From: Ruminococcus flavefaciens
GTDB lineage: Bacteria > Bacillota > Clostridia > Oscillospirales > Ruminococcaceae
Direction: 5' to 3'
Length of the DNA stretch: 64,000 nt
NCBI RefSeq assembly: GCF_900143025.1
Contig: NZ_FRCT01000005.1
Span: forward strand, 62,001-126,000
This document shows, one piece after another, positions 1-10,728 of this stretch (the stretch's first letter is position 1; every line of letters starts with the position of its first letter). Both the position numbers and the translations under genes were made by a program. The notes under the pieces are model-generated. The model did not search any database. It saw nothing but the letters and a program-made list of their open reading frames with translations, and had not been told where the DNA came from.

Positions 1-3000
1 GAGCGCCTGAGACAGACTATCCTCCAGAAGGATCAGACAAAGAACCGCTCAGATGCCCTTATCGACGTATACAAGAAGCTCCGTCCGGGCGAGCCTCCTA
101 CGGTAGAAAGTGCAGTTAGCCATCTCAATAACCTCTTCTTTGAGGCTAAGAGATACGATCTCTGCCGTTTCGGACGCTACAAGTACAACAAGAAGCTGGG
201 TATTGCTTCAAGACTTTCGGGCAGAACTCTTGCAGAGCCTATCATCAACGAGATGACAGGCGAGATCCTCGCAGACGCAGGTGAGACTCTTACCTACGAC
301 AAGGCTTGCGAGATCGAGCAGGCAGGTGTTTACAGCGCATTCGTAACTGTTGAAGCCAAGGAATACTACACCGACGACCGCGGAGAGACTTCTATCCGCA
401 TGGTTGAAAAGACCGTAAAGGTAATCGGTAACGGTATGGTAGACATCAAGGGCTATGTTGACTTTGATGCCGAGAAGTACGGCATCAACGAGAAGGTATC
501 CTTCAATGTCCTCAAGGACATCATCGACAATGCCGCTGATGCAGACGAGCTTGAAGAGACTGTAAAGAAGAAGGCAGACGAGCTTTCTCCAAAGTACATC
601 ACTCTTGACGATATCAAGGCTTCTATCAGCTACTTCCTCAACCTCTGCGAGGGTGTTGGTACTGTTGACGATATCGACCACCTGGGCAACAGACGTATCC
701 GTTCCGTAGGTGAGCTTCTCCAGAACCAGTTCCGCATCGGTTATACAAGAATGGAGCGCGGTATCCGTGAGAGAATGAACCTCCAGACTCAGGACGTTAA
801 TACCCTTACTCCACAGACTCTTATCAATATCAGACCTATTTCTTCAGCTATGAAGGAGTTCTTCTGCTCCTCACCACTTTCACAGTTCATGGATCAGAAC
901 AACCCTCTTGCTGAGCTTACTCATAAGAGACGTCTTTCAGCTCTCGGACCCGGTGGTCTTTCAAGAGACCGTGCAGGATTTGAGGTTCGTGACGTTCACT
1001 ACAGCCATTACGGAAGAATGTGTCCTATTGAGACCCCTGAAGGTCCTAACATCGGACTTATCTCCTATCTGGCTACATTTGCAAGAATAAATGAATACGG
1101 CTTTATCGAGGCTCCTTACAGAAAGGTAGACAAGACTACAGGAGTTGTTACAAACGAAGTAGTTTACATGACTGCCGATATGGAGGATAACTTCGTAGTT
1201 GCTCAGGCTAACGAGCCTCTCACAGACGACGGAAAGCTTGCAAGACCCCGTGTTAATGCACGTTACCGTGAGCAGATCCTCGAGTGCCCGAGAGAAAACG
1301 TTGACTACATGGACGTTTCTCCTAAGATGGTCGTTTCAGTCGCTACCTCAATGATCCCGTTCCTCGAAAACGATGACGCTAACCGTGCCCTCATGGGTTC
1401 AAACATGCAGCGTCAGGCTGTTCCGCTCCTCAAGACAGAGCGTCCTTTCGTTGGTACAGGTATGGAGTACAAGGCTGCTGTTGACTCCGGTGTATGCGTA
1501 GTATCAGACTATGACGGAAAGATCACCTATGTTGATGCAGACAAGATCACTATGGTTGATACAGACGGTGTTGAGCACAAGTATGAGCTTATCAAGTTCA
1601 AGCGTTCAAACCAGGGTACCTGTGTAAACCAGAGACCTATCGTACTTGCAGGCGAGCAGGTAAAGAAGGGACAGGTGCTTGCAGACGGTCCTGCTACCGC
1701 TGACGGAGAGATCTCACTCGGTAAGAATGCTCTCATCGGCTTCATGACATGGGAAGGTTACAACTACGAGGACGCTGTTCTCCTTAACGAGCGCCTTGTA
1801 AGAGAAGATGTATTCACATCAGTTCATATAGAAGAATACGAGATCGAGTGCCGTGATACAAAGCTCGGACCCGAAGAGATCACAAGAGATATCCCGAATG
1901 TGGGCGATGATGCTCTTGCAAATCTTGACGAGAACGGTATCATACGCATCGGTTCGGAAGTTAATTCAGGCGATATCCTCGTTGGTAAGGTTACACCTAA
2001 GGGTGAAACAGAACTTACAGCCGAGGAAAGACTCCTCCGTGCTATCTTCGGTGAGAAGGCAAGAGAAGTCCGCGATAATTCACTTAAAGTACCTCACGGT
2101 GAATCAGGTGTCATCGTTGATGTCAAGGTATTCACACGCGATAACTGTGACGAGCTTTCAGCAGGCGTAAATATGCGTGTTGTATGCTATATCGCTCAGA
2201 AGCGTAAGATCACTGTCGGCGATAAGATGGCCGGTCGTCACGGTAACAAGGGTGTCGTTTCACGTATACTCCCTGAGGAGGATATGCCATTCCTTCCGGA
2301 CGGTACACCTCTCGACATCGTGCTCAATCCTCTCGGCGTTCCTTCACGAATGAACATCGGACAGGTACTTGAAGTACACCTCGGTATGGCTTGTAAGGCT
2401 CTTGGCTGGCACATCATGACTCCTGTATTCGACGGCGCACACGAAGGCGATATCCGTGAATGCTTCAAGATGGCTAATGAGCACGCTCAGGAGCACAAGG
2501 ACGATATGTTCGAGCTCAAGGCTATGGATAAGGTAATCAATCCTAATGCTCTCGAATTCACTGAGGATTGTAAATTCACACTCTATGACGGACGTACAGG
2601 TGAAAAGTTCGATAACCGCGTAACTGTGGGCTATATGTACTACCTCAAGCTCCACCACCTCGTTGATGATAAGATCCACGCACGTTCAGTCGGTCCGTAT
2701 GCTCTCGTTACACAGCAGCCTCTGGGCGGTAAAGCTCAGTTCGGCGGACAGCGTTTCGGAGAAATGGAAGTTTGGGCACTCGAAGCTTACGGTGCTGCTT
2801 ATACTCTCCAGGAGATCCTTACTGTCAAGTCTGACGATACTATCGGACGTGTAAACACATATGAGGCTATCGTAAAGGGTCAGAACGTTCCTACACCTGG
2901 TATCCCTGAGTCATTCAAGGTACTTATCAAGGAAATGCAGTCGCTCTGTCTCGATGTCAAGGTTCTTGATATCAATCAGGAAGAGATCGACCTCAAGCAG

Positions 3001-3282
3001 AACTTCGACGACGAAGATCCGATGCCTTCACGCGAGTCATTCTCTGATGAGGATACTGCTGACAGCACAAGCTACTCAGACAGCGATATGGAAGACGCAG
3101 GCTTCGGCTTTGAGGACGACGAGAACGGCGATCTTGATGATGACTTCGACGGCGTTGACAAGGACGATGAGTTCAGCTTCGATGAGGGCGAGGACGACGA
3201 TGACTTCGGCTTCGGCGATGATGAAGAGGAAGGAGATCTCTTCGACAGCTTCGATATCGACGATCCCTCCGACGAGGACTAA
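1..3282 (+). CDS. rpoB: RNA polymerase beta subunit, 5'-truncated by window edge
   Basis: Encodes the C-terminal 1,093 residues of the beta subunit of DNA-directed RNA polymerase; the frame is open from base 1, so the N-terminus lies outside the window. Seen directly: rifampicin-region and downstream motifs such as [60 protein letters not shown] and [20 protein letters not shown]. The S-Q-F-M-D and H-K-R-R-L-S-A-L residues of the rifampicin pocket look wild type. After the usual end of the family comes an extra tail of about 90 residues that is almost entirely Asp, Glu, Ser, Gly and Phe. It is followed after 79 bp by rpoC, the standard rpoBC operon order. Identification is certain. Confidence 0.98.
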   Translation, partial: ERLRQTILQKDQTKNRSDALIDVYKKLRPGEPPTVESAVSHLNNLFFEAKRYDLCRFGRYKYNKKLGIASRLSGRTLAEPIINEMTGEILADAGETLTYDKACEIEQAGVYSAFVTVEAKEYYTDDRGETSIRMVEKTVKVIGNGMVDIKGYVDFDAEKYGINEKVSFNVLKDIIDNAADADELEETVKKKADELSPKYITLDDIKASISYFLNLCEGVGTVDDIDHLGNRRIRSVGELLQNQFRIGYTRMERGIRERMNLQTQDVNTLTPQTLINIRPISSAMKEFFCSSPLSQFMDQNNPLAELTHKRRLSALGPGGLSRDRAGFEVRDVHYSHYGRMCPIETPEGPNIGLISYLATFARINEYGFIEAPYRKVDKTTGVVTNEVVYMTADMEDNFVVAQANEPLTDDGKLARPRVNARYREQILECPRENVDYMDVSPKMVVSVATSMIPFLENDDANRALMGSNMQRQAVPLLKTERPFVGTGMEYKAAVDSGVCVVSDYDGKITYVDADKITMVDTDGVEHKYELIKFKRSNQGTCVNQRPIVLAGEQVKKGQVLADGPATADGEISLGKNALIGFMTWEGYNYEDAVLLNERLVREDVFTSVHIEEYEIECRDTKLGPEEITRDIPNVGDDALANLDENGIIRIGSEVNSGDILVGKVTPKGETELTAEERLLRAIFGEKAREVRDNSLKVPHGESGVIVDVKVFTRDNCDELSAGVNMRVVCYIAQKRKITVGDKMAGRHGNKGVVSRILPEEDMPFLPDGTPLDIVLNPLGVPSRMNIGQVLEVHLGMACKALGWHIMTPVFDGAHEGDIRECFKMANEHAQEHKDDMFELKAMDKVINPNALEFTEDCKFTLYDGRTGEKFDNRVTVGYMYYLKLHHLVDDKIHARSVGPYALVTQQPLGGKAQFGGQRFGEMEVWALEAYGAAYTLQEILTVKSDDTIGRVNTYEAIVKGQNVPTPGIPESFKVLIKEMQSLCLDVKVLDINQEEIDLKQNFDDEDPMPSRESFSDEDTADSTSYSDSDMEDAGFGFEDDENGDLDDDFDGVDKDDEFSFDEGEDDDDFGFGDDEEEGDLFDSFDIDDPSDED

Positions 3283-3361
3283 TATAAATCCGAAAATATG
3301 ATCCGCGGCGCGGCTTATAATGCCGCAGTCCGCGTAACGATGTAAATTTGCAGGAGGTAGC

Positions 3362-6300
3362 ATGGAATTTACAACTTTTGAATCAATAAAGATCGGTCTT
3401 GCTTCGCCTGAACAGATCAGAAGCTGGTCTTACGGTGCGGTTGAAAGACCTGAAACTATAAATTACAGAACTCAGAAGCCTGAGCGTGACGGCCTTTTCT
3501 GTGAAAGGATATTCGGACCTACAAAGGACTGGGAGTGTCACTGCGGAAAGTTCAAGAAGATACGCTTTAAGGGCAAGATCTGTGACCGCTGCGGTGTTGA
3601 GGTCACAAGAGCAAGAGTAAGAAGAGAGAGAATGGGTCACATAGAGCTGGCTGCTCCTGTTTCTCATATCTGGTACTTCAAGGGCACACCTTCAAGAATA
3701 GGTCAGGTGCTTGAGGTTTCTCAGAAGAGACTGGAGGAAGTTCTCTACTTCACAAAATATATCGTTACCGATCCGGGTAACACAGAGCTTATCAAGAAGC
3801 AGCTCCTCTCAGAGAAGGAGTATCTCTCATACCTCGAAAAGTACGGAGATGACTTCAAGGCTGAAATGGGTGCAGAGGCTATCAGAAAGCTCCTCAATGA
3901 GTACGACCCTGCAAGATACGACACTCACAAGCAGAGACTTATCGAAATGGGTAAGGTTTCTCTCGGCGGCAAGAAGATCGAGTGCTTCAACAAGCCTACA
4001 GAGTGTGAGTGCGAGGAGTGCCAGAAGTTCAGAGAGCTGGAGGACATCGACTGGAGAAACAATCTCGAGATCGTTGCAGACGACCTCAAGGCTGAACTGG
4101 TAGGACTTCCAAGCGGACAGAAGAAGGTCAAGCTCCTCAAGAGATTACAGATAATCGAGGCATTCCGCCTCTCAGGAAACAAGCCTGAGTGGATGATACT
4201 CAGCGTTGTTCCTGTTATCCCGCCTGATATCCGTCCTATGATAATGCTGGACGGCGGTCGTTACGCTACATCAGACCTTAACGACCTCTACAGAAGAGTT
4301 ATCAACAGAAACAACCGTCTGAAGAGAATGTTAGAGCTTGACGCTCCTGACATCATCGTAAGAAACGAGAAGCGTATGCTTCAGGAAGCTGTTGACGCTC
4401 TTATCGACAACGGCAGACACGGCAGACCTGTTACAGGTCCAAGCAATCGTGCTCTCAAGTCACTTTCAGATATGCTTAAAGGTAAGCAGGGACGTTTCCG
4501 TCAGAACCTCCTCGGTAAGCGTGTTGACTACTCAGGACGTTCGGTTATCGTCGTAGGACCTGAGCTGAAAATGTATCAGTGCGGTCTTCCTAAGGAAATG
4601 GCTCTCGAACTCTTCAAGCCTTTCGTACTGAAGAGACTGGTTGACAAAAAGGCTATCGCTAATATAAAGAGCGCAAGAAAGCTCATCGAGCGCGCTGACA
4701 ATAAGGTTTGGGACGCACTTGAGGACGTTATCAAGGATCACCCTGTAATGCTCAACCGTGCCCCCACGCTCCATAGACTTGGTATCCAGGCATTCGAGCC
4801 TATCCTCGTTGAGGGTCGTGCTATCAAGCTCCACCCACTGGTATGCTCTGCGTTCAACGCTGACTTCGACGGCGACCAGATGGCTGTACATCTTCCTCTT
4901 TCAGCTGAGGCTCAGGCAGAAGCAAGATTCCTTATGCTTGCTGCTAATAACCTGCTCAAACCGTCAGACGGTAAGCCTGTTGCCGTTCCTTCACAGGATA
5001 TGGTACTCGGTTCTTACTACCTGACAATGGATAAGCCGGGTGAACCCGGTGAGGGCAAGGTATTCCGCGATGTGAACGAGGCTCTCATGGCTTACAATGA
5101 GCACGATGTATCCCTCCACGCTAATATCAAGGTAAAGATCACCAAGGATATCGGCGACAAGAAGGTTTCAAAGATCATTGACGCTACTGTGGGAAGACTT
5201 ATCTTCAATGAGAATATCCCTCAGAACCTTGGCTATGTTGACAGAACAAATTCTGATAAGCAGTTCGATCTCGAGGTTGCTTTCCTTGTTGGCAAGAAGC
5301 AGCTTTCAGATATCATCGAGCGTTGTATAAAGATACACGGCACAACAACTACTTCCGAAGTTCTTGACCGTATCAAGGCTCTCGGTTATAAGTATTCAAC
5401 AAGAGCAGCTCTTACTGTTGCTGTTTGTGACGCTACAATTCCTCCTCAGAAGAAGGAGATACTTGCTCAGGCTGATGAAGAGGTCGCTCAGATCACTTCC
5501 GAGTATGAGTACGGTTATATCTCCGAGCAGGAGAAAACAAAGAAGATCATCGCTCTGTGGACAAATACTACAGACGAGGTTACTAAGAAGCTTAAAGAGA
5601 ACTTCGACAGATACAATCCTATCTGGATGATGGCTGACTCCGGTGCCCGTGGTTCTATCTCACAGATCCGTCAGCTTGCAGGTATGCGTGGACTTATCGC
5701 CAATACCTCAGGTACCGTTATCGAGATCCCGATCAGAGCTAACTACCGTGAAGGTCTTAACATCTTGGAGTACTTTATCGCTTCTCGTGGTGCGAGAAAG
5801 GGTCTTGCTGATACCGCTCTCCGTACCGCTGACTCAGGTTACCTTACACGTCGTCTTGTTGACGTTTCTCAGGACGTTATCATTCGTGAGGAGGACTGCG
5901 GTACTACAGAAGGTATCGAGGTATTCGAGATCAAGAACGGCAACGAAGTCGTTGAGCCGTTCGATGAGCGTCTTGTCGGCAGATTCCTTGCTGAGGATCT
6001 CCGCGACGAGTCAGGTGAGCTTATCGTTTCACGCAACAAGCTCATCAATGATGCAGACGCTAAGAAGATCATTGACTCAGGCGTTGAGAGGATCAAGATC
6101 CGCTCTGTACTCACCTGTAAGTCAAGAACCGGCGTTTGTGCTAAGTGCTACGGTGCTAACCTTGCATTCAATAATATCGTTTCAGTCGGTGAAGCTGTCG
6201 GCGTTATCGCTGCTCAGTCTATCGGTGAGCCTGGTACACAGCTTACCATGAGAACCTTCCATACCGGTGGTGTTGCTTCTGCCGATGCTGAAGATATCAC

Positions 6301-7084
6301 ACAGGGTCTTCCACGAGTTGAAGAACTTTTCGAGAGCAGACGTCCTAAGGGTGCTGCTATCCTTTCCAGAATTTCAGGTAAGATACACATCGAAGAGATC
6401 AAGACTACAAGAAATATCATCGTTTCAAATGACGAGACAGGCGAGTCTGAGAGCTACATGATCCCATATAACCTCAAGATCAGAGTTCAGGAAGGCGAGA
6501 CTATAGAAAAGGGTACAAGACTTACCGAAGGTAATATCTACCCTGCTGATATCCTTAATATCCTCGGTACACAGGCTGTTCAGAACTACATCATCAATGA
6601 AGTTCAGAAGGTTTACCGTTTACAGGGTGTTGATATCAACGATAAGCATATCGAAGTTATCGTTCGTCAGATGCTCCGCAAGATCAAGGTAGAGGAGACT
6701 GGCAGCAGCTATCTGCTTCCGGGTACTCTTGTTGACAGCAAGGAGATCGACATTATCAATGAAGAGCTTCAGGCTCGTATCGACGCAGGCGAGTACGACG
6801 TACAGCTTGTTAAGACAAGTCCTGTTCTTCAGGGTATCACTAAGGCATCTTCAAATTCAGACAGCTTCATGTCAGCAGCTTCATTCCAGGAGACTACAAA
6901 GGCTCTCACTGATGCTGCTATCAGAGGTAAGAGCGACCGACTCCTCGGACTCAAGGAGAACGTTATCATCGGTAAGCTCATCCCTGCCGGTACAGGTATG
7001 GAGTGCTACAGAAACGTTGAGGTCGTTAAGAACGAAGGCTACGGCGAGCACAATACTGCTGCTCCTATGGCTAATCAGATATAA
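3362..7084 (+). CDS. rpoC: RNA polymerase beta' subunit
   Basis: A 1,240-residue beta' subunit, the catalytic partner of RpoB. The start is set by an AGGAGG sequence just upstream of ATG 3362. The N-terminal zinc-binding region has CHCGKF and CDRCGVEV near residues 59-80. The active-site loop [12 protein letters not shown] lies near residue 498 and carries the three Mg-binding Asp residues. A second Cys cluster ([13 protein letters not shown]) is near residue 918, and the trigger-loop and bridge-helix region precedes it. The length is normal for a Firmicutes RpoC without large insertions. A hairpin with a T-run follows the stop, so the rpoBC transcript probably ends there. Confidence 0.98.
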   Translation: MEFTTFESIKIGLASPEQIRSWSYGAVERPETINYRTQKPERDGLFCERIFGPTKDWECHCGKFKKIRFKGKICDRCGVEVTRARVRRERMGHIELAAPVSHIWYFKGTPSRIGQVLEVSQKRLEEVLYFTKYIVTDPGNTELIKKQLLSEKEYLSYLEKYGDDFKAEMGAEAIRKLLNEYDPARYDTHKQRLIEMGKVSLGGKKIECFNKPTECECEECQKFRELEDIDWRNNLEIVADDLKAELVGLPSGQKKVKLLKRLQIIEAFRLSGNKPEWMILSVVPVIPPDIRPMIMLDGGRYATSDLNDLYRRVINRNNRLKRMLELDAPDIIVRNEKRMLQEAVDALIDNGRHGRPVTGPSNRALKSLSDMLKGKQGRFRQNLLGKRVDYSGRSVIVVGPELKMYQCGLPKEMALELFKPFVLKRLVDKKAIANIKSARKLIERADNKVWDALEDVIKDHPVMLNRAPTLHRLGIQAFEPILVEGRAIKLHPLVCSAFNADFDGDQMAVHLPLSAEAQAEARFLMLAANNLLKPSDGKPVAVPSQDMVLGSYYLTMDKPGEPGEGKVFRDVNEALMAYNEHDVSLHANIKVKITKDIGDKKVSKIIDATVGRLIFNENIPQNLGYVDRTNSDKQFDLEVAFLVGKKQLSDIIERCIKIHGTTTTSEVLDRIKALGYKYSTRAALTVAVCDATIPPQKKEILAQADEEVAQITSEYEYGYISEQEKTKKIIALWTNTTDEVTKKLKENFDRYNPIWMMADSGARGSISQIRQLAGMRGLIANTSGTVIEIPIRANYREGLNILEYFIASRGARKGLADTALRTADSGYLTRRLVDVSQDVIIREEDCGTTEGIEVFEIKNGNEVVEPFDERLVGRFLAEDLRDESGELIVSRNKLINDADAKKIIDSGVERIKIRSVLTCKSRTGVCAKCYGANLAFNNIVSVGEAVGVIAAQSIGEPGTQLTMRTFHTGGVASADAEDITQGLPRVEELFESRRPKGAAILSRISGKIHIEEIKTTRNIIVSNDETGESESYMIPYNLKIRVQEGETIEKGTRLTEGNIYPADILNILGTQAVQNYIINEVQKVYRLQGVDINDKHIEVIVRQMLRKIKVEETGSSYLLPGTLVDSKEIDIINEELQARIDAGEYDVQLVKTSPVLQGITKASSNSDSFMSAASFQETTKALTDAAIRGKSDRLLGLKENVIIGKLIPAGTGMECYRNVEVVKNEGYGEHNTAAPMANQI

Positions 7085-7091
7085 CATTTAT

Positions 7092-7127
7092 TCTCCCGAG
7101 GTCTCAAGGCTTCGGGAGACTTATTTT
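7092..7127 (+). terminator. rpoC terminator
   Basis: Inverted repeat TCTCCCGA / TCGGGAGA (7092-7099 and 7112-7119) followed by TTATTTTT, eight bases after the rpoC stop. A typical intrinsic terminator. Confidence 0.85.
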
Positions 7128-7130
7128 TAA

Positions 7131-7372
7131 TGCGGAATTCGGAATTAAGTGTGCCGTAAGCGAAGTACAATTAACGATTTTGGAAAGAGTGAGCGAGTTT
7201 ACGAGCGACAACGTGGCAAGGGTGCAGCGCCACGCTGCTTTCTATAATAGGGCTGAAAAAAGGGAAAAATCAATGGGAAACCATTGATTATTGAAAAAAT
7301 TTTTCTGTAAATCTGCGTTTTGCATAAATTGATACAGCTCAGTTTGTAGGATAAGTACATAGGAGGTTTGCT
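7131..7372 (+). repeat. Intergenic repeats, including a GAAA-loop hairpin element
   Basis: The gene-free gap before the GNAT gene starts with a GGAATTCGGAATTAA motif that recurs near 46.3 kb and 50.8 kb. At 7240-7288 it contains TTCTATAATAGGGC, 15 bases, then the perfect hairpin ATCAATGG-GAAA-CCATTGAT (7269-7288). The same block with identical spacing occurs inverted at 52718-52766, and looser similarity continues downstream for about 50 bp. It looks like a small dispersed element; no transposase is linked to it here. Confidence 0.7.
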
Positions 7373-7831
7373 ATGGAATTGAAAAGAATCGGCGCGGAGG
7401 AGTGCGAAAAGCTCTGGAAAATGCAGGTTGAAGCCTTTTCGGAGCTCCTTGAAAAGTATCAGGACTACGATATAAGCCCTGCAAATGAGCCTATGAGCCG
7501 TGTTGAGGAGAGACTTCGGCAGTCCTTTACATATTATTACTTTATAATGGACGGCGAGACAGCCGTGGGAGCTATCCGTGTGGTCGATATGAAGGACGGC
7601 AGCCGTAAGCGTATCTCTCCAATATTTATAATGAAACAGTTCCGCGGAAAGGGCTATGCTCAGCAGGCTATCAGGGCTGTTGAGGCGCTTCACGGCAGGG
7701 AAAACTGGGCTCTTGGTACTATTTTGCAGGAGGACGGGAATTGCTGCCTCTACGAAAAAATGGGCTATCGTCAGACAGGTGAGACTGAGGTCATTAACGA
7801 GAGAATGACTATCGTAAATTACGCTAAATAG
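7373..7831 (+). CDS. GNAT-family N-acetyltransferase
   Basis: A 152-residue protein with the GNAT fold, expected to move an acetyl group from acetyl-CoA to an amine; the substrate cannot be read from the sequence. The acetyl-CoA-binding motif A is visible as SPIFIMKQFRGKGYAQQAIRA, with the R/Q-x-x-G-x-G/A pattern in R-G-K-G-Y-A. The C-terminal part LYEKMGYRQTGE is typical of motif B. The start is supported by AGGAGG seven bases upstream of ATG 7373. The stop codon TAG is itself the first part of a TTAGCC heptamer array, so a repeat lies directly at the gene end. It stands alone, with no obvious operon partner. Confidence 0.85.
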   Translation: MELKRIGAEECEKLWKMQVEAFSELLEKYQDYDISPANEPMSRVEERLRQSFTYYYFIMDGETAVGAIRVVDMKDGSRKRISPIFIMKQFRGKGYAQQAIRAVEALHGRENWALGTILQEDGNCCLYEKMGYRQTGETEVINERMTIVNYAK

Positions 7832-7854
7832 CCCTTAGCCCTTAGCCGTTAGCC
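7829..7854. repeat. TTAGCC heptamer array (locus 1)
   Basis: Tandem units of the 7-mer TTAGCCN (N = C, C, G) starting inside the GNAT stop codon. Longer arrays of the same heptamer lie at 45921-45955 and 56857-56888. Confidence 0.8.
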
Positions 7855-7939
7855 TGTAGGTAGTCACCCACATCGTTGATATAATTTGAAAAAGCATATC
7901 ATGTCCGCCTGCTGCATATAATGCAGTGAGGTGAGATGT

Positions 7940-9085
7940 ATGAAGAAATTCTTCGCAGCTGCCTGTGCAGCTGCTTTTCTTATGTCAGTGGGCTGTTCTT
8001 CTATTGTCAGGACAGCTGATAATACTGCGAATACCGAGTGTGGAGAGTCGAAAGCTCCCGTAAATGAAAAAGCGGCTTATGAGCCGCTGAATTACAGGGA
8101 GCAGGTGGGACTATGGCTGCCTTATGTGCGTTTCCCTGACTATATGCAGGGGAAAAGTGAAGCGGAATTCCGAAAAGCTGTAGCGCAGATAATGGAAGAT
8201 GCGGCGGCAGACAGCGTTAATACCGTTTACTTTCATGTGCGACCAAATGGCGATGCTTACTATGCTTCGGAACTTTTTCCAAAAGGGACATACCTTGACG
8301 GAGATTACGACCCGCTGGAGATAGTTCTTGAAGAAGCTCATAAACGAGGAATATCCGTGCATGGGTGGATAAATCCCCTGAGACTTCAGACAGCAGAGCA
8401 GATGAATAACGTTCCTGACAGTTTTATAGTGAAAAAGTGGATAAATGCAGGTGAGCCATATGTGAAAAATGTGGGCGGACGCTGGTACCTCGACCCTGCT
8501 TATCCCGAAACAGAGGAACTCCTGCGCAATTCTGTAAGAGAGGTGCTGGATAATTATGACGTTGACGGCATACATATCGACGATTATTTCTATCCCACCA
8601 CCGACCCTGAGTTCGACCGTATTGCCTTTGAAACAAGTGGGAGCGGTGACCTTGCACAGTGGCGTATTGAAAATGTGAACCGCTTTGTGAAGGCAATGTA
8701 CGATACGGTCAAGGCTAAGGACAAAAGGCTTGTTTTCGGCATAAGTCCCCAGGGGAACATTGATGCGGACTATAATTCGCAGTATGCCGATGTAATGCGT
8801 TGGAGCAGCGAGGAGGGCTTCTGCGATTATATAGTTCCGCAGATATACTTCGGGTTTGAGAATGAGAACAGTCCCTTTCTGCCGACTCTGAATCAGTGGG
8901 AAGAACTGGTCGATGAAAGCAAAGTATCACTTATTATCGGACTTGCTGCCTATAAGCTTGGCAGAGAGGATAAGTGGGCAGGTGAAGCAGCAGAGCTTGA
9001 GTGGATAAATGATCCAGATATTATCAGCAAGCAGATCATGGAAGTCAAGAAATCCTCAGCCGACGGTTATGCACTTTATTATTAA
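7940..9085 (+). CDS. Lipoprotein, family 10-like glycosyl hydrolase (GHL10 / DUF187)
   Basis: A 381-residue exported lipoprotein. The signal peptide MKKFFAAACAAAFLMSVGC ends in a lipobox with Cys19. The body matches the GHL10 family (as in E. coli DigH/YddW), a TIM-barrel group linked to cleavage of peptidoglycan glycan strands: R-E-Q-V-G-L-W-L start, NTVYFHVRPNGDA, GWINPLR, WYLDPAYPE, DVDGIHIDDYFYP and VFGISPQGN. The Asp-rich HIDDYF motif carries the likely catalytic acids. ATG 7940 was chosen over GTG 7931 because GAGGTGAG sits at the right distance and the signal peptide then begins MKK. The protein ends shortly after the barrel, with no extra cell-wall domain. Substrate is inferred from the family only. 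Confidence 0.85.
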   Translation: MKKFFAAACAAAFLMSVGCSSIVRTADNTANTECGESKAPVNEKAAYEPLNYREQVGLWLPYVRFPDYMQGKSEAEFRKAVAQIMEDAAADSVNTVYFHVRPNGDAYYASELFPKGTYLDGDYDPLEIVLEEAHKRGISVHGWINPLRLQTAEQMNNVPDSFIVKKWINAGEPYVKNVGGRWYLDPAYPETEELLRNSVREVLDNYDVDGIHIDDYFYPTTDPEFDRIAFETSGSGDLAQWRIENVNRFVKAMYDTVKAKDKRLVFGISPQGNIDADYNSQYADVMRWSSEEGFCDYIVPQIYFGFENENSPFLPTLNQWEELVDESKVSLIIGLAAYKLGREDKWAGEAAELEWINDPDIISKQIMEVKKSSADGYALYY

Positions 9086-9119
9086 GTGATAATTATGCTT
9101 TGAAATACTGCTTTATCTA

Positions 9120-9148
9120 TTGACAAAATGTCATTGGTGTGGTATAAT
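9120..9148 (+). promoter_or_regulatory. SigA-type promoter of tRNA-Ala
   Basis: TTGACA at 9120-9125, 17-base spacer, TATAAT at 9143-9148, 12 bases before the tRNA. It matches the consensus perfectly. Confidence 0.85.
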
Positions 9149-9160
9149 TTAGCAGTATTC

Positions 9161-9236
9161 GGGGCATTAGCGCAGCTGGGAGCGCATCACACTGGCAGTG
9201 TGGGGGTCAGGGGTTCGAATCCCCTATGCTCCACCA
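9161..9236 (+). tRNA. tRNA-Ala (anticodon GGC)
   Basis: A full cloverleaf can be drawn: acceptor GGGGCAT / ATGCTCC, D-stem GCGC/GCGC, anticodon stem TCACA/TGTGG with loop CTGGCAG (anticodon GGC, reading Ala codon GCC), T-arm AGGGG-TTCGAAT-CCCCT, and an encoded CCA end. Its 3' part is the left attachment site of the adjoining island. Confidence 0.97.
9192..9234 (+). repeat. Left attachment repeat (attL) within tRNA-Ala
   Basis: 43-bp direct repeat, identical to 16703-16745. It keeps the tRNA intact at this end. Confidence 0.9.
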
Positions 9237-9244
9237 ACGGAAAA

Positions 9245-9280
9245 GCCTATGTTTAGCTAAAAACATAGGCATTATTTTTA
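9245..9280 (+). terminator. Terminator after tRNA-Ala
   Basis: GCCTATGTTT / AAACATAGGC stem (9245-9254, 9261-9270) followed by ATTATTTTTA. It lies inside the island, so the inserted DNA provides it. Confidence 0.85.
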
Positions 9281-9313
9281 GATCATTATGCTGCAAGCGG
9301 CAGAAAACACAAT

Positions 9314-9337
9314 ATTTCCGTTAAGATTTCCGTTACG
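9314..9337 (+). repeat. TTTCCGTTA pair inside attL, possible integrase arm site
   Basis: Two TTTCCGTTA copies spaced 12 bp apart lie about 80 bp inside attL. A matching pair, spaced 11 bp apart in the same orientation, lies about 130 bp inside attR (16564-16586). Arm-type binding sites of a tyrosine recombinase are a reasonable guess, but no enzyme is present to confirm it. Confidence 0.45.
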
Positions 9338-9387
9338 TGTATCAAGAAACGCATATTGTAACGGCAAATGCTGAAGCAATCACATAA

Positions 9388-9418
9388 TAAAAAATAAGGC
9401 TCTCCGTGACGGAGAGCC
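9388..9418 (-). terminator. Perfect hairpin, terminator for the minus strand
   Basis: Stem GGCTCTCCG / CGGAGAGCC with loop TGA; on the minus strand it is followed by a T-run. No gene reading into it remains, so it may be left from a deleted gene. It abuts the 5' edge of the restriction-gene remnant. Confidence 0.7.
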
Positions 9419-9420
9419 TC

Positions 9421-9884
9421 AATTCATTATAAGTTATAATCAGATAGATGGAGAATATGATTCAAATATCTTTACAGCTGATAAGAGCAGCCAGAGTTTT
9501 GATAAGGCATTTAAGGCACAAAAGCACGTTCAGGACTATGTTTTTACAGACGGAATGGCTGAGAAGAGTGTTGAACGCAGATTTGCTGAGGATCTTGATT
9601 CAGCAGCAGAAGTTTGTGTATATGCTAAACTTCCGAAGGGATTCAATATACCCACTCCTTTAGGTCATTATTCTCCGGACTGGGCGATAGCATTTAATGA
9701 AGGAACAGTAAAGCATATCTATTTTATTGCCGAAACAAAGGGTTCTATGTCAAGCATTGACCTTAGACCAATTGAAAAGGCGAAGATTGACTGTGCTAGA
9801 GTTCTTTTTAACAAGATGAACACAAATACCGTCAAATATGATGTGGTAAAGAGTTACCAGGATCTATTAAACAAAATTCAATGA
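9421..9884 (+). pseudogene. C-terminal remnant of a type III restriction enzyme (Res subunit)
   Basis: Only the last 150 or so residues of a protein that is normally about 900-1,000 residues. In one frame it reads YNQIDGEYDSNIF, QKHVQDYVFTD, then ERRFAEDLDSAAEV, VYAKLPKGFNIPTPLG, YSPDWAIAFNEG, FIAETKGSM and a final KAKIDCARVLFN. The P-D-x(n)-E-T-K-G pattern is the PD-(D/E)XK nuclease core of type III Res proteins. The helicase part and the Mod methyltransferase are absent; the open frame simply runs into a terminator hairpin upstream. ATG 9555 could be used for a fragment, but a working enzyme is not expected. It is probably debris from a defence gene formerly on the island. Confidence 0.85.
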
Positions 9885-9895
9885 TGATTATTGTA

Positions 9896-9926
9896 ACCGC
9901 CCTTCACGGGCGGTCCTTCTTTTATC
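9896..9926 (+). terminator. Terminator after the Res remnant
   Basis: ACCGCCC / GGGCGGT hairpin (9896-9902, 9908-9914) with a T-rich tail. A near-identical CGCCCTTCACGGGCG hairpin ends the LRR-dockerin gene at the other end of the island. Confidence 0.8.
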
Positions 9927-9998
9927 TTGACAAATGTATCTTCATATGATATAATCAAAACAGAACGTATATTCTGGTAATGCTTGGAGGTGAGTTGC

Positions 9999-10685
9999 AT
10001 GTGTATGTCTTTGCGTATAGAACCAAAGGAAATGGCGGAGGTTCTAATAAAGATCAGAAAAATGTCCTTTGCTCAGGAAATGTCGATAAAGCTTGGTAAA
10101 AGTCTCATCATGTCAGGAGACTTATACCCGTCAGATATAGCTCCGGTTCTTGCACCGAACAAATATGGAAAAAAGGCTATATTTCCTATGGCATGTGGAT
10201 TTACACATCAGGCTACTCCCAAGCCTCTTGCTAACTGCCGCATTGAGACTGCTGATAGGAAGCCTTTGTGGCGGGATTCATGGTACAGACGAAGATGCGT
10301 CATTCCATCCTCTTGGTATTATGAATTGGGATACCCTTTATATGATGAAGACAGTCGAAGTATGATTGAGCATAGGAATACAAAAAAGATTAAGTTCGCT
10401 ATTCAGACAGAAGGTTCAGATATCACTTATATTGCAGGGCTTTACCGTTATGAGGAACATTGTGATATGCAGGTGCCTATGTTTTCTATCCTTACGCGAG
10501 AAGCAGCGGGGACTGTACGAGATATACACGACCGTATGCCGCTTATACTGGATAAGGAGAATATACTTGACTGGATACGTACTGACGGAGATTCCAGCGA
10601 TATAGTAGAGAAAGCACTGACCAATATGGTATTCGAGAAGGCTGTGGAATATCATAGATCCCCAAATGAACTCATTACAATGTAA
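9999..10685 (+). CDS. SRAP (SOS-response-associated peptidase, YedK/HMCES) family protein
   Basis: A 228-residue SRAP protein. The family forms a covalent thiazolidine link to abasic sites in single-stranded DNA through Cys2, shielding them during repair. ATG 9999 was chosen over upstream TTG 9984 because it places Cys directly after Met, which the chemistry requires, and leaves GGAGGTGAG as ribosome site. The remaining active-site residues are visible: N79 in NCRIET (with E83), E109 in SSWYYEL, and H177 in IHDRMPLIL. Residue 3 is Met where most homologues have Gly (M-C-G-R). It lies on the tRNA island with its own terminator and looks intact. Confidence 0.9.
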   Translation: MCMSLRIEPKEMAEVLIKIRKMSFAQEMSIKLGKSLIMSGDLYPSDIAPVLAPNKYGKKAIFPMACGFTHQATPKPLANCRIETADRKPLWRDSWYRRRCVIPSSWYYELGYPLYDEDSRSMIEHRNTKKIKFAIQTEGSDITYIAGLYRYEEHCDMQVPMFSILTREAAGTVRDIHDRMPLILDKENILDWIRTDGDSSDIVEKALTNMVFEKAVEYHRSPNELITM

Positions 10686-10700
10686 AAAAAGTATCTTTGA

Positions 10701-10728
10701 AGGCGGCTTCATGCCGCCTGTTCTTATA
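10701..10728 (+). terminator. SRAP gene terminator
   Basis: AGGCGGC / GCCGCCT with loop TTCAT and a T-rich tail. The same stem with loop TTTAT is found after peptide gene 2 at 14793. Confidence 0.8.

Noticed and set aside
208-681. Long minus-strand ORF opposite rpoB, and similar ones opposite rpoC, valS and prfB
   Set aside because: Mirror frames of strongly biased coding sequence; no ribosome sites, and the plus-strand proteins are certain.
7199-7693. Minus-strand ORF sharing an INGFPLIF peptide with a plus-strand ORF at 52667
   Set aside because: The shared peptide is a translation of the dispersed hairpin element; both ORFs overlap real genes on the opposite strand.
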